Of a stretch of DNA of 34,155 nt, positions 25,901-34,155 are shown in pieces. The position numbers and the translations under genes were made by a program. The stretch is from Paludibacteraceae bacterium (GTDB lineage: Bacteria; Bacteroidota; Bacteroidia; Bacteroidales; Paludibacteraceae). The stretch is taken from assembly GCA_024401645.1 (NCBI GenBank), contig JAKSKR010000032.1, forward strand, positions 1 through 34,155, given 5' to 3'. The notes beneath the pieces are model-generated. The model saw only the letters and a program-made list of their open reading frames with translations, made no database searches and was not told the origin of the DNA. Each line of letters begins with the position of its first letter. The stretch's first letter is position 1.

Positions 25901-28900
25901 GCGCAACTTGGCAGTGATGTCGGTAGCAGGAACTTCGCAAATGCCATCTTCAACCGAAACGTTGATGGTTGGATAGTTCTGTTCGCCACACTTCGCATCA
26001 ATTTCCTTGTCGGTACGTACCCAAATGGTCTGTGGGCAAGTCTTTGGCTTCTTGCTATAAGGCGAATTGAACGTCCAAGTAATGGTAGTGAAACCGGTGT
26101 TGTATTCACCATATGCATCACCATCTTCGCGAGAAGCAACACCAGGCACATCGGCCAACGTGCAGAAGTCTTTTGCTACCGGAGTAGGAATAGAATCCTT
26201 GTCGAGAACAATAGAGCAAGCATCGTGAGCAATGAAGTTGAGGGTGTCGAGAGTGCTACAATCGAAGATAGGCTCGTTGTTGCCAATAACAGTTACCTGC
26301 TGCTGGCAAGTCTTTGCCTTCGTATTAACCAAAGTGTCGATGAAAGTCCACTTAATGACGACAGTGTCGCCCACCTTGAATGTTTCAGGAAGAGCAGAAC
26401 CGTCGAGCAAGGTAGGCACACCAACAATAGACTTATTGGTACAAGTTTCAACCGCTTCTGGGTATGGCTGCAAAAGTGCCAAGACAACATCTTGCGCCAC
26501 TTCACACTCGTCTTCTTCAGCCTCGGCCTGAACAGGCTTTAGCTTACCGCAGTCGAATTCAGGTTCTACGCTGTCCTTAACAGAAATAATCTGTTCGCAA
26601 CGGTATTCGTTACCGGCAATGACGTAATCCCAATAAATGGTATCGCGACCAACACCAAACGAACCGATTTCGCTAGGACGGTGACCGGTCCAACCCGGTT
26701 TAGAGGTACGGCTAATGGTAGGTAATATTTCGACTGGTTCGGCATTAGGGTCGCCATTAGGACAACGGTCGATAACAGCCGGAATGTTGAGTTCGAAATC
26801 GGAGAAGTCGATGGTACAGTTACCAGCCTCGAGCACCTTGTTAATGTTAGGCATGTTCTTACAATCGACAGGTTCAACGTCTACGTCGCCCACCTTAACG
26901 AACTGCTGACAGGTATCGATAGGCTTAACCAAGGTACCGGTAGTATCGGTAAACGTCCAGATGAGACGGTTTAGACCGATATTGTAAGGAGCACCAAGGT
27001 CGGCAATGCCCGGACGGCTGAGGACACCCCAAACGGTGTCTTGCGTACAAGGGTGAAGAGCAAAAGGTGTCTCTAACTTCACGTCGGAAGAAGGAACGGT
27101 ACAAGCATCTTCAGGAGCAAGTACGTTAATGGTCTTCATTGGAGCCGTGTCGCAAGGCTTTTCGAGTTCCTTTTCGGTAAGAACAATGACGCGCTGGCGG
27201 CAAGTATCAGTAATGTTACCAGTAGCATCGGTAAACGTCCAAGTAACATAAGTCGTGCCGAGAGGGAACGGTGCCGAGATTTCAGCCTCGTCGGAACGAG
27301 CGAAAGGCACGCCGGTAATAACCGTGTCGGCAACACATGGGTCTGGAACTTCAGGTGCAGTCAACACAATGTCGTTTGCAGGTTCGCAACCCGGAACGGT
27401 GTCGTGGATGGTAGGAAGAATAACATCGCAGTCGAGGTCGAAATGCTTGTTACCCTTTACAAAGACAGGCTGTTCACAGACCAAAGTGTCGAGGATGTTG
27501 AATGGGCTTACAAACATCCAGCTGATGGTAGTAACACCGGTAGGATAATTGTCGGTAAGCGGCAAACTGTCGCTACGGGTAGGAACACCATAAATATTTT
27601 CGGGTTGAGCACCATTTGCCTTTGCACAGCTATCTACTGCGTAAGGGTTAGGCAACTCAATCTGGTTAGCAGGTATGTAGCACTCACCTTCGAGAGCCAA
27701 TGCTTCAATTGGCTTAAGGGTGTTACAATCGAAGTCGATAGGATTGCTATGGCTAGGAATAACCACTTGAGGACAGAACGAGAAGTTTCTGAACTCGTCG
27801 GTTACCACCCAGAATACGGTTACGGTGTCGCCCACCAAGAATTCCAAATTGTGCGGAACAGGAAGGGCGTCTGGCATAGGGCCAAGCAAGAGCTTTGCCT
27901 CGAGAGAGTCGCCAGTACATGCGTGGTAGCCGTAATACTTACCAAATTCGAGGTCGTCGAAGAAAATAGAACAAGTTCCCTTTTCTGCGATAGGACGCAT
28001 AGGATTTGGATTAATAGAGTCGCAAATGAATGAAGGGTTGGTGCGAAGGATGATATTGATTGTCTTCACACAAGAGTCGATGTTACCAGCCCTATCCTTG
28101 AACATCCAAACGAAGCGGGTTGTGCCACGTGGGAACGGATCGGCCTTCCAAGCCTCGTCGCCATCACGGCTGATGGTTACAAGCGTATCGTTGTGGTAGC
28201 GGCGAATTTCGAACGGATCGAGCGGAGAAGAACCGTTACCGTCAATCAACTCTTCACATTCGTCGTAAGCCAAAGGTATAACGATGAGCTTTGAGATGTC
28301 TTCCCATTTAGCGTAGCAGACACCTTCCGACATTTCGTAGGTAGCATCGTTACCGGTTTCGCAGTTGTTGATAACAGGCGGAATGCTGTCGTTAATGATG
28401 ACCTTCATTTCGCAAGTGCTGGTCAAGCCGGCATGGTCGGTAAAGGTCCATGTAAAGTTATTCTCGGTACCAGCATAGTACTGAAGTGCCTTGAACTCCT
28501 CGTCGGTAGCCGGATAGACGATGGTACCACCTGGCTGCTGAACCTCACCGGTCAACTTGCCAACCAACAGGCCATCGCAAAGGTCGTTAATGGTCAATTC
28601 AGGCAAATCGAGATCTTCGAAAGTGAGCGTACACTTCACCTTTGCGTCGATGTTCTTAACCGGATCGGGACAGATGTTGTTGTTAGGCACAGTGGTATCG
28701 ATAACCGCAAACTTCTGTTCGCAAGTGGTTTCGTTACCAGCAGCATCGGTAAACACCCAAACCACGGTGTAAGTAGTATCTTTATTGAAAGCAGCCGGAA
28801 TTGCCACCCTACCATCTTCGGTAGCCATGTAAGGAATACCCTTAATAGGTTCAGGGTCGCAATTGTCTTTAGCCGTATGTTCGCCAAGACGAGCCATGAT

Positions 28901-31900
28901 GCTATCTTTAGGCGCATTACATTCGGTAGGCGCCAAGTAGAAGTTGATAGGGTTCTTTTCAAACTCGTCGCAGTTCACATCTGGTCCCTGCTTGTCTTCA
29001 ACCTGTACAACCTGGCGACAAACGGTAGAATTGCCCAACGAATCGGTGAAGGTCCAAACAACGATGGTAGTACCAAGCGGATAAGGATCGTTCATGATGT
29101 CGAGTCCATCTTTTTCGCCAGCCGTATTTTCACGGTAACCAACGCCACGAATAGGCTCCTTGGTAGGTGAACACAACTCGGCAGATTCGTCAAGGACAGG
29201 GATGTAGAAACCAGCCTCGACCATAGCTTCCTTATTGGCCTGACAGTTCTTGTCGGCAAGTACCTTTATTGGGTTCACCAATAGTTCGTCACAATCTACC
29301 TTCGGACCAGTAGAGTCGTTTACGGTGATGTTCTGAACGCAGTAGGCCTTGTTGTTAGACTCATCGGAAATAATCCAGGTAACAACGGTAGTGCCCTGTT
29401 GGTAAGGGTCGGTAAGCGAGTGGCTAACCACGCCCTTGAAAACACGTTCGAAGTCGACCTTAATATCGTCGAGGGTCGTACAGTTGTCTTCAGCACCCAG
29501 CTGTTCGGCAGTCGGTTTTTCAAGAACAACGTCAGCAGTACAGGTAACAGGGTCGGAAGCCTTAACAATATCCTTACCCCACTTACCGCAAATTACCTTA
29601 GGAGAAGTGGTGTCGACAACCGAGACAATAACAACACAGCTGTCTTTGTCGCCCTGACCGTTCTCGTAATACCAAATGAGTTTATGGGTACCCTTGTCGA
29701 AGGTCTTAAAGTCTTTAGTAAAGTCCTTGTCGAAGGTCTTGTCTTGCAACATAATCTTCTTGTAGACCTGTGTCTTTCTGGCAAGTACATTGCCCCACAT
29801 GTCTTGGTTCTGGTGCTGAACAACCTTAAAGTCAAATTCAGTCTTCTTGCTCATGTTGTCGACCTTGGTCTCGACAGAGTTGGCTGTCTTGTTTCCGTTT
29901 TCGTCGACATTGGTAATCTTAACCACCTTAATTGGGTAAACATTCACCAAACGGGTAGCCAAGTCGCCCTTCATTGAGTCGGTAAGAACAGGTAGGCCAT
30001 TGAAGCCATATTCTTGTACCATAGGTCCCCATGGGCCAGCAGGGCCATAGAGGTTATCGTCCCTCTTAACAGGGTCAATCTTGAAGTCACCAGCAGGACC
30101 AGCAGGGCCAAAGCCACCAGGACCGAAGCCACCAGGACCCATATTGTAAGCGTTGTAAACCTTATAGACGTACTGGCGAACGTAAGAAACCAATGCGGTT
30201 TCTACAGTAGCCGGCTTAATGTCGTAATTGCCCTTACAGTTTTCATCGGCATACAAGGTCAACTCGCTCGTACAGTTCATTGCAATACCCTTGTAAACAA
30301 TGATGTTCTGGTTACAGAAAGACTTGTTGCCCTTTGAGTCGGCATAAGTATAAACAATGGTAGACAAGCCTACAGGGAAGTGGAATTTGTTCAACGCATT
30401 TCTGATTGCAGTTTTAGTGTCGGTCACCTTACCAACAACGGTTTCCTTACCATCGGGTGTAACCACACTGACAACAGGCCTAATTTCACCCTCGCAAGCA
30501 TCGGTTGCGTAAGGAATGTCTTTGAAGAAGCCCTTTAGAGTGTAGGTAATGTAAGAGAAAGGACGAGTATCGGTAGCAGAAGCGTAATCTTGATTATCGC
30601 CCTGTGCGTTGATGTTTACGGTTACAGCGGTATCGGTCAACACTGAACAGTCGACAATAGGAGCAACCGAGTCGACAATATTGAACGAGCGGATACATTC
30701 GGCATAAACGGTCTTGTCGACAGTTGAGCCTGTACCCTGCTTATAGAAGCGCCAAGCCACGTCGTACTTGTTACCCAACTTGAAGATGAGTTCATCCTTA
30801 TCGCTGATGAGAATCCAAGTTTTAGAAGGCTGTTGGCGGTAATAGATAACCGAAGTATTGATGGCAGTCTCGGTAGGACAAACGTCTACGGCAGTTGGAA
30901 TGCTAACCGCAGGAAGTTTTGCCAAAAGGCTGTCGAGCGACAAGCCACAGTCGTAAGAACCTTGCTGAACAGAAACGTCCTTTATCTTTTCGTCAGGACA
31001 GTTGACAACAGGCTTCTTATCGTCGATGACTGTGATTTTCTGCATACAGTAAACGGCATTGCCTACGGCATCGGCATACTTCCAAAGAATATATGTGTGA
31101 CCAGCAGGAACCGGATCGTTCAACTTGATGGTGCTCTTTGAGAAGAGAGACTCGCTCATGATAGGCTCGGTAGCCTGATTGTCGAGACGGCCAATGAAGA
31201 CACCTTCAATAGTGCCATCTACCCCATTCTGGTCTTTCAGCTTGGTTGGCTTAATGACAGGCAACAATTCTGGGCGACTACCTTCGCCAGGATAAGCCTT
31301 ACAAGTGTCGGCACCGTCTTCTTCGTTTACATTATAATAAGACAGTCTTGTTTCGTAAGACTTGATGTCGGAACAAGGAATATCTGGGCCAGTAACGTCA
31401 CGAACGATGTACTTGATTGAACATACGTTCGAGGTCTTACCACAACCGTCGACTACCGAGTAGGTAACGGTTAGGCCATTGGTACCCGTAACACCAGCCG
31501 TAGCGGTAACCTTGCGAATCATGTCGGCCACCTTGTTGTTCTTCAGGTCGTCGAGGTTAGCCTCGATGGTAAAGCCAAGGTCCTTGCCTTTCGCATCCTC
31601 ACCCACACCCGTAATGGTAACGGTTGGGAAACGGTCGCACGAACCAGAGATTTCAGGAACAGGCAAGGTGATGGTTGCAGTAGACTGCTTTGCACCTAAC
31701 TTGATTTCGATAGGCGACTTGCCCAACTTTTCGCAGTCGATGACCGGATCGAGCGGACGGGTCACACTCAAAAGAGTATCCCAAGAAGCCTTACAGCCAA
31801 CACCCTTAATTTCTACAGACTCACCAACCTTATATTTAGAGAGGGTTCCATCGCAAAGGGCATCGTGGTCTTCGTCGGACCAAGAAATCAAAGCCTTGTC

Positions 31901-33802
31901 GCCGTTGGCAGTAACACTGTTGGCATGGAACCAAGTGTAGATGTATTCGTGTTTAGGATTCAAGACCGAATTGTCTTCGGCATAGATTTCCTGATGATTG
32001 TCTGATGGACAAATGGCATCGTTACCATCGTTAATGAAACCGTCGACAGTAAAGTGTGCCTTCGGCGTACGGTAAACGGTTATTTTCTTGGTATAAGCAG
32101 AACCAACAGGCGAAGTATAGCCATTTTCGGTCTTGCTCATGCTAACCGTCAACTTATACTCACCTTCCTCGACAGTAGCAGGTAAACGTAAGATGATTTG
32201 TGTACCACGCACGTTAGACTCTTCCTGGTAGACAATGGTCTTATCGGTAATGGTATTTCCGCTAGGGTCAACCAGAGTCCAGTGGTAAGAAACGTTCGGA
32301 TTAACATCGATAGGATGCACCGTCATGGTATCACCCTCGGCAGAAGAAGGCGCACAGAGGATGTCTGGTCCCTTAACCGAGTCAATAGCCACAGGTGCAC
32401 AGTCCTTACCGGTTACTGTAAACTCAACAGACACCGTCCTACAATCGCGTTCGTTGACCATCTGGTTTCTCTCGTTATCCCAATAAGAGAGGTCGGTACA
32501 TATCTCGTTTTCCCGATTGGTATCGGTAACACGGTATTCCTTCTTGCCAACTGCAGTTACAGGGATGGCAACGCGGGTGAACTCGGGACCTGCTTGAGTA
32601 ATGTGGCTGATGACAAGCGGAGTCCAAACACCATTTTCCTTGACCTCCCACTTGTAGTTGGCCCTATGAGGGAAGCCGGCAGCATTAACAAGGGCATAGT
32701 CGCCAACGCAGTAGGCACCCTTTGACATACACACTGATTCAATTTCAGCAGAAATATAGTCGATTGCAGTTCTGAAACAACCATCGAACTGCTGGAACAT
32801 AGGGTTCAATGTAAAGTATGGCAAACCATTATACTGTCCGGTTCTGCGGTCATACTTGTCGTCAGGGAAGTGACCATAGTAGTTAACCTCTACACGTAAC
32901 AGCTTATTGGCATATTTAGAATCGCCCAAACCCAAGTTAATCAAGCCGAAAGTTTCGGTGATGTACATAGAATCCATCACCTCGCCCGTTGCATCGTCAA
33001 TAATGTCAATTGCGCATCGGTCGGTAGTCTGGTTACCATGACCAGTTTCCAACTTAATAGAAGCCGAACCACCACAATCAGGGTTCGTCTTCATAAGGTA
33101 GAAACGCATGGTGTAGCGGTAGTTCTTACCAACGTAGGTTGAACATTTAAACTTATAGGTAAATGGCTTATTGTTAGATGGATTGATATTGTAAATGTAG
33201 TAGTAGTTAGGATTGCCGCTCTTATCGTCGAGCGAAGGAGACATGGTTCCGTAAAGCGAGCTCAAGTTGGTTGAAATTGAGTAGTCGCCACACTCGTTAC
33301 ACGAGAATTCGATATCGTTTTCACCAAAGAAGTCGACAATTTCGGAAGGGATAGTAGGTTTAGTGCTTGTAATGCCACTCTCGGGATTGAAGTCAGTACC
33401 CGAGAAATAGTCACCTGTAGATGTCTGGTGACAGGTCTTTGAACATTCGGCACTAGTATTCTTCTCAACTTCAATAATGTTTGAACCTTCATTCAAATCA
33501 TCGTCGAAAACCTGATAGTAGACCTTTGTTACCGAAGCATCGGTAGACATATCGGTTGCAATGTGGTTGAGGCGGGTCATACTCTGCACATATTCCCATT
33601 TCGACTTGTCGTAAGAATACTTATAGCCAAACCAATGGCCGTTATGTTCAGAGGTAGTAGACACAGAAAGCACTATAGCTTCGCCCGGACATGCTAAATC
33701 TACATCGGAAGACAAAGTTAAAGTTGCAGCTGCCCGAAGCACAGAAAGGGCAACAAACAACAATAAAGCGAACAATCGCTTAAATTTACCAACTGCCATC
33801 AT
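22919..33802 (-). CDS. Giant HYR-repeat surface adhesin with type B T9SS sorting domain
   Basis: This 3627-residue exported protein begins with tandem ATG codons (33802 and 33799) and a signal peptide (RLFALLLFVALSVLRAAA). An Ig-like domain opens the mature part (DVDLACPGEAIVLSV), followed by jelly-roll-like sequence and Ig-like segments to about residue 470. About 20 HYR-type repeats of about 115 residues then run to about 3070. Typical landmarks are a leading P-x-x-x-C, a D-x-C mid-unit, GVxxRxDG, YPxGxTxxxWTFTD, and a closing C-x-Q-x-V-x-V-D. Paired cysteines suggest disulfides in each unit. A G/P-rich loop interrupts the array near residues 1217-1240. Ig-like segments follow, and the last 75 residues (SVIIFNRYGQMIYEG, GWDGTYRG) form a type B T9SS/CHU_C domain. 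HYR arrays usually make long adhesive stalks; adhesion is inferred. The gene is intact and monocistronic with its own terminator. Confidence 0.95.
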   Translation of the reverse strand: MMAVGKFKRLFALLLFVALSVLRAAATLTLSSDVDLACPGEAIVLSVSTTSEHNGHWFGYKYSYDKSKWEYVQSMTRLNHIATDMSTDASVTKVYYQVFDDDLNEGSNIIEVEKNTSAECSKTCHQTSTGDYFSGTDFNPESGITSTKPTIPSEIVDFFGENDIEFSCNECGDYSISTNLSSLYGTMSPSLDDKSGNPNYYYIYNINPSNNKPFTYKFKCSTYVGKNYRYTMRFYLMKTNPDCGGSASIKLETGHGNQTTDRCAIDIIDDATGEVMDSMYITETFGLINLGLGDSKYANKLLRVEVNYYGHFPDDKYDRRTGQYNGLPYFTLNPMFQQFDGCFRTAIDYISAEIESVCMSKGAYCVGDYALVNAAGFPHRANYKWEVKENGVWTPLVISHITQAGPEFTRVAIPVTAVGKKEYRVTDTNRENEICTDLSYWDNERNQMVNERDCRTVSVEFTVTGKDCAPVAIDSVKGPDILCAPSSAEGDTMTVHPIDVNPNVSYHWTLVDPSGNTITDKTIVYQEESNVRGTQIILRLPATVEEGEYKLTVSMSKTENGYTSPVGSAYTKKITVYRTPKAHFTVDGFINDGNDAICPSDNHQEIYAEDNSVLNPKHEYIYTWFHANSVTANGDKALISWSDEDHDALCDGTLSKYKVGESVEIKGVGCKASWDTLLSVTRPLDPVIDCEKLGKSPIEIKLGAKQSTATITLPVPEISGSCDRFPTVTITGVGEDAKGKDLGFTIEANLDDLKNNKVADMIRKVTATAGVTGTNGLTVTYSVVDGCGKTSNVCSIKYIVRDVTGPDIPCSDIKSYETRLSYYNVNEEDGADTCKAYPGEGSRPELLPVIKPTKLKDQNGVDGTIEGVFIGRLDNQATEPIMSESLFSKSTIKLNDPVPAGHTYILWKYADAVGNAVYCMQKITVIDDKKPVVNCPDEKIKDVSVQQGSYDCGLSLDSLLAKLPAVSIPTAVDVCPTETAINTSVIYYRQQPSKTWILISDKDELIFKLGNKYDVAWRFYKQGTGSTVDKTVYAECIRSFNIVDSVAPIVDCSVLTDTAVTVNINAQGDNQDYASATDTRPFSYITYTLKGFFKDIPYATDACEGEIRPVVSVVTPDGKETVVGKVTDTKTAIRNALNKFHFPVGLSTIVYTYADSKGNKSFCNQNIIVYKGIAMNCTSELTLYADENCKGNYDIKPATVETALVSYVRQYVYKVYNAYNMGPGGFGPGGFGPAGPAGDFKIDPVKRDDNLYGPAGPWGPMVQEYGFNGLPVLTDSMKGDLATRLVNVYPIKVVKITNVDENGNKTANSVETKVDNMSKKTEFDFKVVQHQNQDMWGNVLARKTQVYKKIMLQDKTFDKDFTKDFKTFDKGTHKLIWYYENGQGDKDSCVVIVSVVDTTSPKVICGKWGKDIVKASDPVTCTADVVLEKPTAEQLGAEDNCTTLDDIKVDFERVFKGVVSHSLTDPYQQGTTVVTWIISDESNNKAYCVQNITVNDSTGPKVDCDELLVNPIKVLADKNCQANKEAMVEAGFYIPVLDESAELCSPTKEPIRGVGYRENTAGEKDGLDIMNDPYPLGTTIVVWTFTDSLGNSTVCRQVVQVEDKQGPDVNCDEFEKNPINFYLAPTECNAPKDSIMARLGEHTAKDNCDPEPIKGIPYMATEDGRVAIPAAFNKDTTYTVVWVFTDAAGNETTCEQKFAVIDTTVPNNNICPDPVKNIDAKVKCTLTFEDLDLPELTINDLCDGLLVGKLTGEVQQPGGTIVYPATDEEFKALQYYAGTENNFTWTFTDHAGLTSTCEMKVIINDSIPPVINNCETGNDATYEMSEGVCYAKWEDISKLIVIPLAYDECEELIDGNGSSPLDPFEIRRYHNDTLVTISRDGDEAWKADPFPRGTTRFVWMFKDRAGNIDSCVKTINIILRTNPSFICDSINPNPMRPIAEKGTCSIFFDDLEFGKYYGYHACTGDSLEAKLLLGPMPDALPVPHNLEFLVGDTVTVFWVVTDEFRNFSFCPQVVIPSHSNPIDFDCNTLKPIEALALEGECYIPANQIELPNPYAVDSCAKANGAQPENIYGVPTRSDSLPLTDNYPTGVTTISWMFVSPFNILDTLVCEQPVFVKGNKHFDLDCDVILPTIHDTVPGCEPANDIVLTAPEVPDPCVADTVITGVPFARSDEAEISAPFPLGTTYVTWTFTDATGNITDTCRQRVIVLTEKELEKPCDTAPMKTINVLAPEDACTVPSSDVKLETPFALHPCTQDTVWGVLSRPGIADLGAPYNIGLNRLIWTFTDTTGTLVKPIDTCQQFVKVGDVDVEPVDCKNMPNINKVLEAGNCTIDFSDFELNIPAVIDRCPNGDPNAEPVEILPTISRTSKPGWTGHRPSEIGSFGVGRDTIYWDYVIAGNEYRCEQIISVKDSVEPEFDCGKLKPVQAEAEEDECEVAQDVVLALLQPYPEAVETCTNKSIVGVPTLLDGSALPETFKVGDTVVIKWTFIDTLVNTKAKTCQQQVTVIGNNEPIFDCSTLDTLNFIAHDACSIVLDKDSIPTPVAKDFCTLADVPGVASREDGDAYGEYNTGFTTITWTFNSPYSKKPKTCPQTIWVRTDKEIDAKCGEQNYPTINVSVEDGICEVPATDITAKLREHSAVNPCHSSWTIKGVATRSDGKDLNENYPVGVTIITWTFTDTTKTLLNPVSTCEQQVVVGDNNEPPVDCETAFPDVKLYLTDDNCDYDFSAITVNLTEMPVNACNGDVAVLDTVRESGKPMSAAFGVGSDVIVWTFTFPSNNQKVVCRQKVDVFDTIAPKFNCNELIPVITVPFTTAGVQSVTYDEVVAKGFFVPEVEDLCCTPTVTVTRSDGKDYKDDYPFGETTVIFTISDDHDNSKVCSQIIKVTDMVPPELECPHFGGSYSCLQDIPQVLDYEQFIAAGGSIDDPSRADISRFEAEDEITGDVCEATVWRTYYVYSIRDDRVACKNGPDVFTVKDDMAPTYKIGDTDFTGIDIDVTCANAEYEVPTVLADDNCDPDPTITMSMESTQGDDPSKCDYYNYDIIYTWKAVDRCGNAAAPVKFTVHVVDTLKPVIHKPKDWDLKTYPSFLKHCLFGVPDITALLPRDSIELSCGGNEFLKIWQTPEAGSVITQTTEVALHIQDVCGNESVIYKTVYVQSRDQIVKVYVTPTTVCGDDESLKNPRSAENSLANDRIAYSEGRIRIQDFDGSWILSNTNVLWDYFRGGVEEKDVIYSNNPITYGDKFVDALTNDAAGDAAYAKYNLLLRRTQSDVYYYVATDTVSGCSDTASVYINVIERPRIALNSGIWDLCEGDSLNLNGDFSERFSACIDPMGDVVIATGWMVNDSVYKPNTPIDYEDGAKHTAVFYATGELCGTSTSLNTLYTNCGEGAPTNHADSLAVFGSEENMKLADADKLYTRDSVDIVVATHYDAAQVLLTTKPNNKPRVWEGEMAELQATMPYTNTMVYRWMKVVGEFDAEQGAVYNRYGDIVSGGSNENDDVELENVWAADDKHHTNYLNRLNVLPEDSTYYYVVVGNGVCPSVSSNLVNIDVLHQLPTAITPYDKDGMNDDFMRGHSVIIFNRYGQMIYEGNDGWDGTYRGLLADPGVYYYEVQMRTGTRKGALEVVKIE
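24600..32400 (-). repeat. About 20 coding HYR-type repeats inside the giant adhesin
   Basis: Successive unit ends read for example CMQKITVID, CVQNITVND, CRQVVQVED, CEQKFAVID, CEQIISVKD, CQQQVTVIG, CEQQVVVGD and CRQKVDVFD. From about 31010 to 25120, 18 such ends occur at an average spacing near 115 residues. Middle and late units share the GVxxRxDG core most closely, which suggests recent internal duplication there. Boundaries are approximate. Confidence 0.85.
30003..30150 (-). repeat. Gly/Pro-rich insert with a 15-bp coding tandem repeat
   Basis: Within one HYR unit the product reads GPGGFGPGGFGPAGPAG and, a little later, YGPAGPWGP. The DNA shows a near-exact tandem repeat of 15 bases around 30111-30141. 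Glycine is not strictly every third residue, so it is not a canonical collagen helix. It is probably a flexible loop. Confidence 0.7.
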
Positions 33803-33928
33803 AATATACTATATTTTACTTTAAACCGATGCAATTACCACAATATCAATAAATTGACATAAGCAATAGCACCGTCCCGTTATTTGAGTCTAACGATAGT
33901 TATAATTTGTGAGTTCTAGTTTATCAAG

Positions 33929-33936
33929 CAAAAGTA
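33929..33936 (-). promoter_or_regulatory. Putative -7 box of the giant adhesin gene
   Basis: The minus strand reads TACTTTTG, an exact TAnnTTTG match, 126 bases before the first ATG. This would give a leader of about 120 bases. No clear -33 box was seen. Confidence 0.45.
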
Positions 33937-34103
33937 AACAAATTAAACAAGAATGTGAAATGCAGATTTGAAGAATTTAGCATTTTGTTAATAACTAGTG
34001 GCAAGTTAATTGGTTATTTACCAATAGAAAAGGGCTTACAATTACCCTATCATTCCGGCACTTTATTTATTGTTATTGGTAACTATTCTAGTCAATAAAG
34101 AAA
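33937..34103. other. Intergenic, no gene seen
   Basis: This is the outer part of the roughly 350-base gap between the giant adhesin start and the window end. It is AT-rich, with no ORF, RNA gene or repeat recognised before the hairpin at 34104-34148. Confidence 0.5.
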
Positions 34104-34148
34104 AAGGGGGTGTATCATAATGCAACATTTATGATATACCCTCTTTTT
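34104..34148. terminator. Bidirectional terminator hairpin at the window end
   Basis: AGGGGGTGTATCATAA (34105-34120) pairs with TTATGATATACCCTCT (34129-34144) with two wobble pairs. T runs follow on both strands (TTTTT after 34144, and TTTTT on the minus strand beyond 34105). It probably ends a gene beyond the window. It closely resembles the hairpin at 22-58. Confidence 0.75.
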
Positions 34149-34155
34149 ATGTTCG

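Noticed and set aside
24584..26542. 652-codon open frame antisense to the giant adhesin gene
   Set aside because: It lies wholly inside the HYR repeats, its product is low in recognisable folds, and similar open antisense frames appear throughout the repeats because of biased codon use. It is treated as a shadow.
30100..30150. Collagen-like triple helix segment
   Set aside because: Glycine is not at every third position for more than a few triplets.

Overview
The window looks like chromosomal DNA of a Bacteroidetes, most likely a Bacteroidales of the Prevotella group. The reasons are several matches to the Bacteroidetes -7 promoter box TAnnTTTG (upstream of the ATPase, amt, the beta-barrel gene, the DUF3592-like gene and the giant adhesin), mostly absent Shine-Dalgarno sites, a BspA-type leucine-rich repeat protein, and three exported proteins ending in type IX secretion system (T9SS) C-terminal sorting domains. 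No rRNA, tRNA or CRISPR array was seen, and no T9SS machinery gene lies in the window.

Layout. At 64-4251 three unrelated genes run leftward: an AAA_14/DUF4143 ATPase preceded by six exact-period 22-bp repeats, a GH5 lipoprotein glycosidase, and an ammonium transporter. At 4884-13268 two large rightward genes encode exported proteins: a CotH-kinase-domain protein with lamin-tail domains and a type A T9SS signal, then a duplicated beta-helix protein with no visible sorting domain. A 200-bp inverted-repeat-bounded segment overlaps the beta-helix stop codon. At 13534-14788 a small outer-membrane beta-barrel gene and a GNAT acetyltransferase are spaced by one base. The GNAT gene overlaps, tail to tail, a leftward 1572-residue Ig-repeat adhesin with a type B T9SS signal (14764-19482).

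At 19500-22850 the sequence becomes visibly AT-richer and accessory in character. It holds a very acidic 53-residue ORF with a textbook Shine-Dalgarno site, promoter and terminator; a two-TM DUF3592-like protein; a BspA-like LRR protein with unusual C-terminal membrane segments; and a decayed IS5-type transposase fragment. From 22919 to 33802 one leftward gene encodes a 3627-residue adhesin built of about 20 HYR-type repeats and ending in a second type B sorting domain.

How it fits together (inference). About 24 kb of the 34 kb encodes exported or surface proteins, so this is mainly a cell-surface locus. The CotH protein and its beta-helix neighbour probably share transcription and may act together. 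The two type B adhesins depend on T9SS components and any PorP/SprF-like anchor encoded elsewhere. The best candidates for undescribed biology are the 22-bp operator-like array, the 53-residue acidic ORF, the CotH/beta-helix pair and the 200-bp element.
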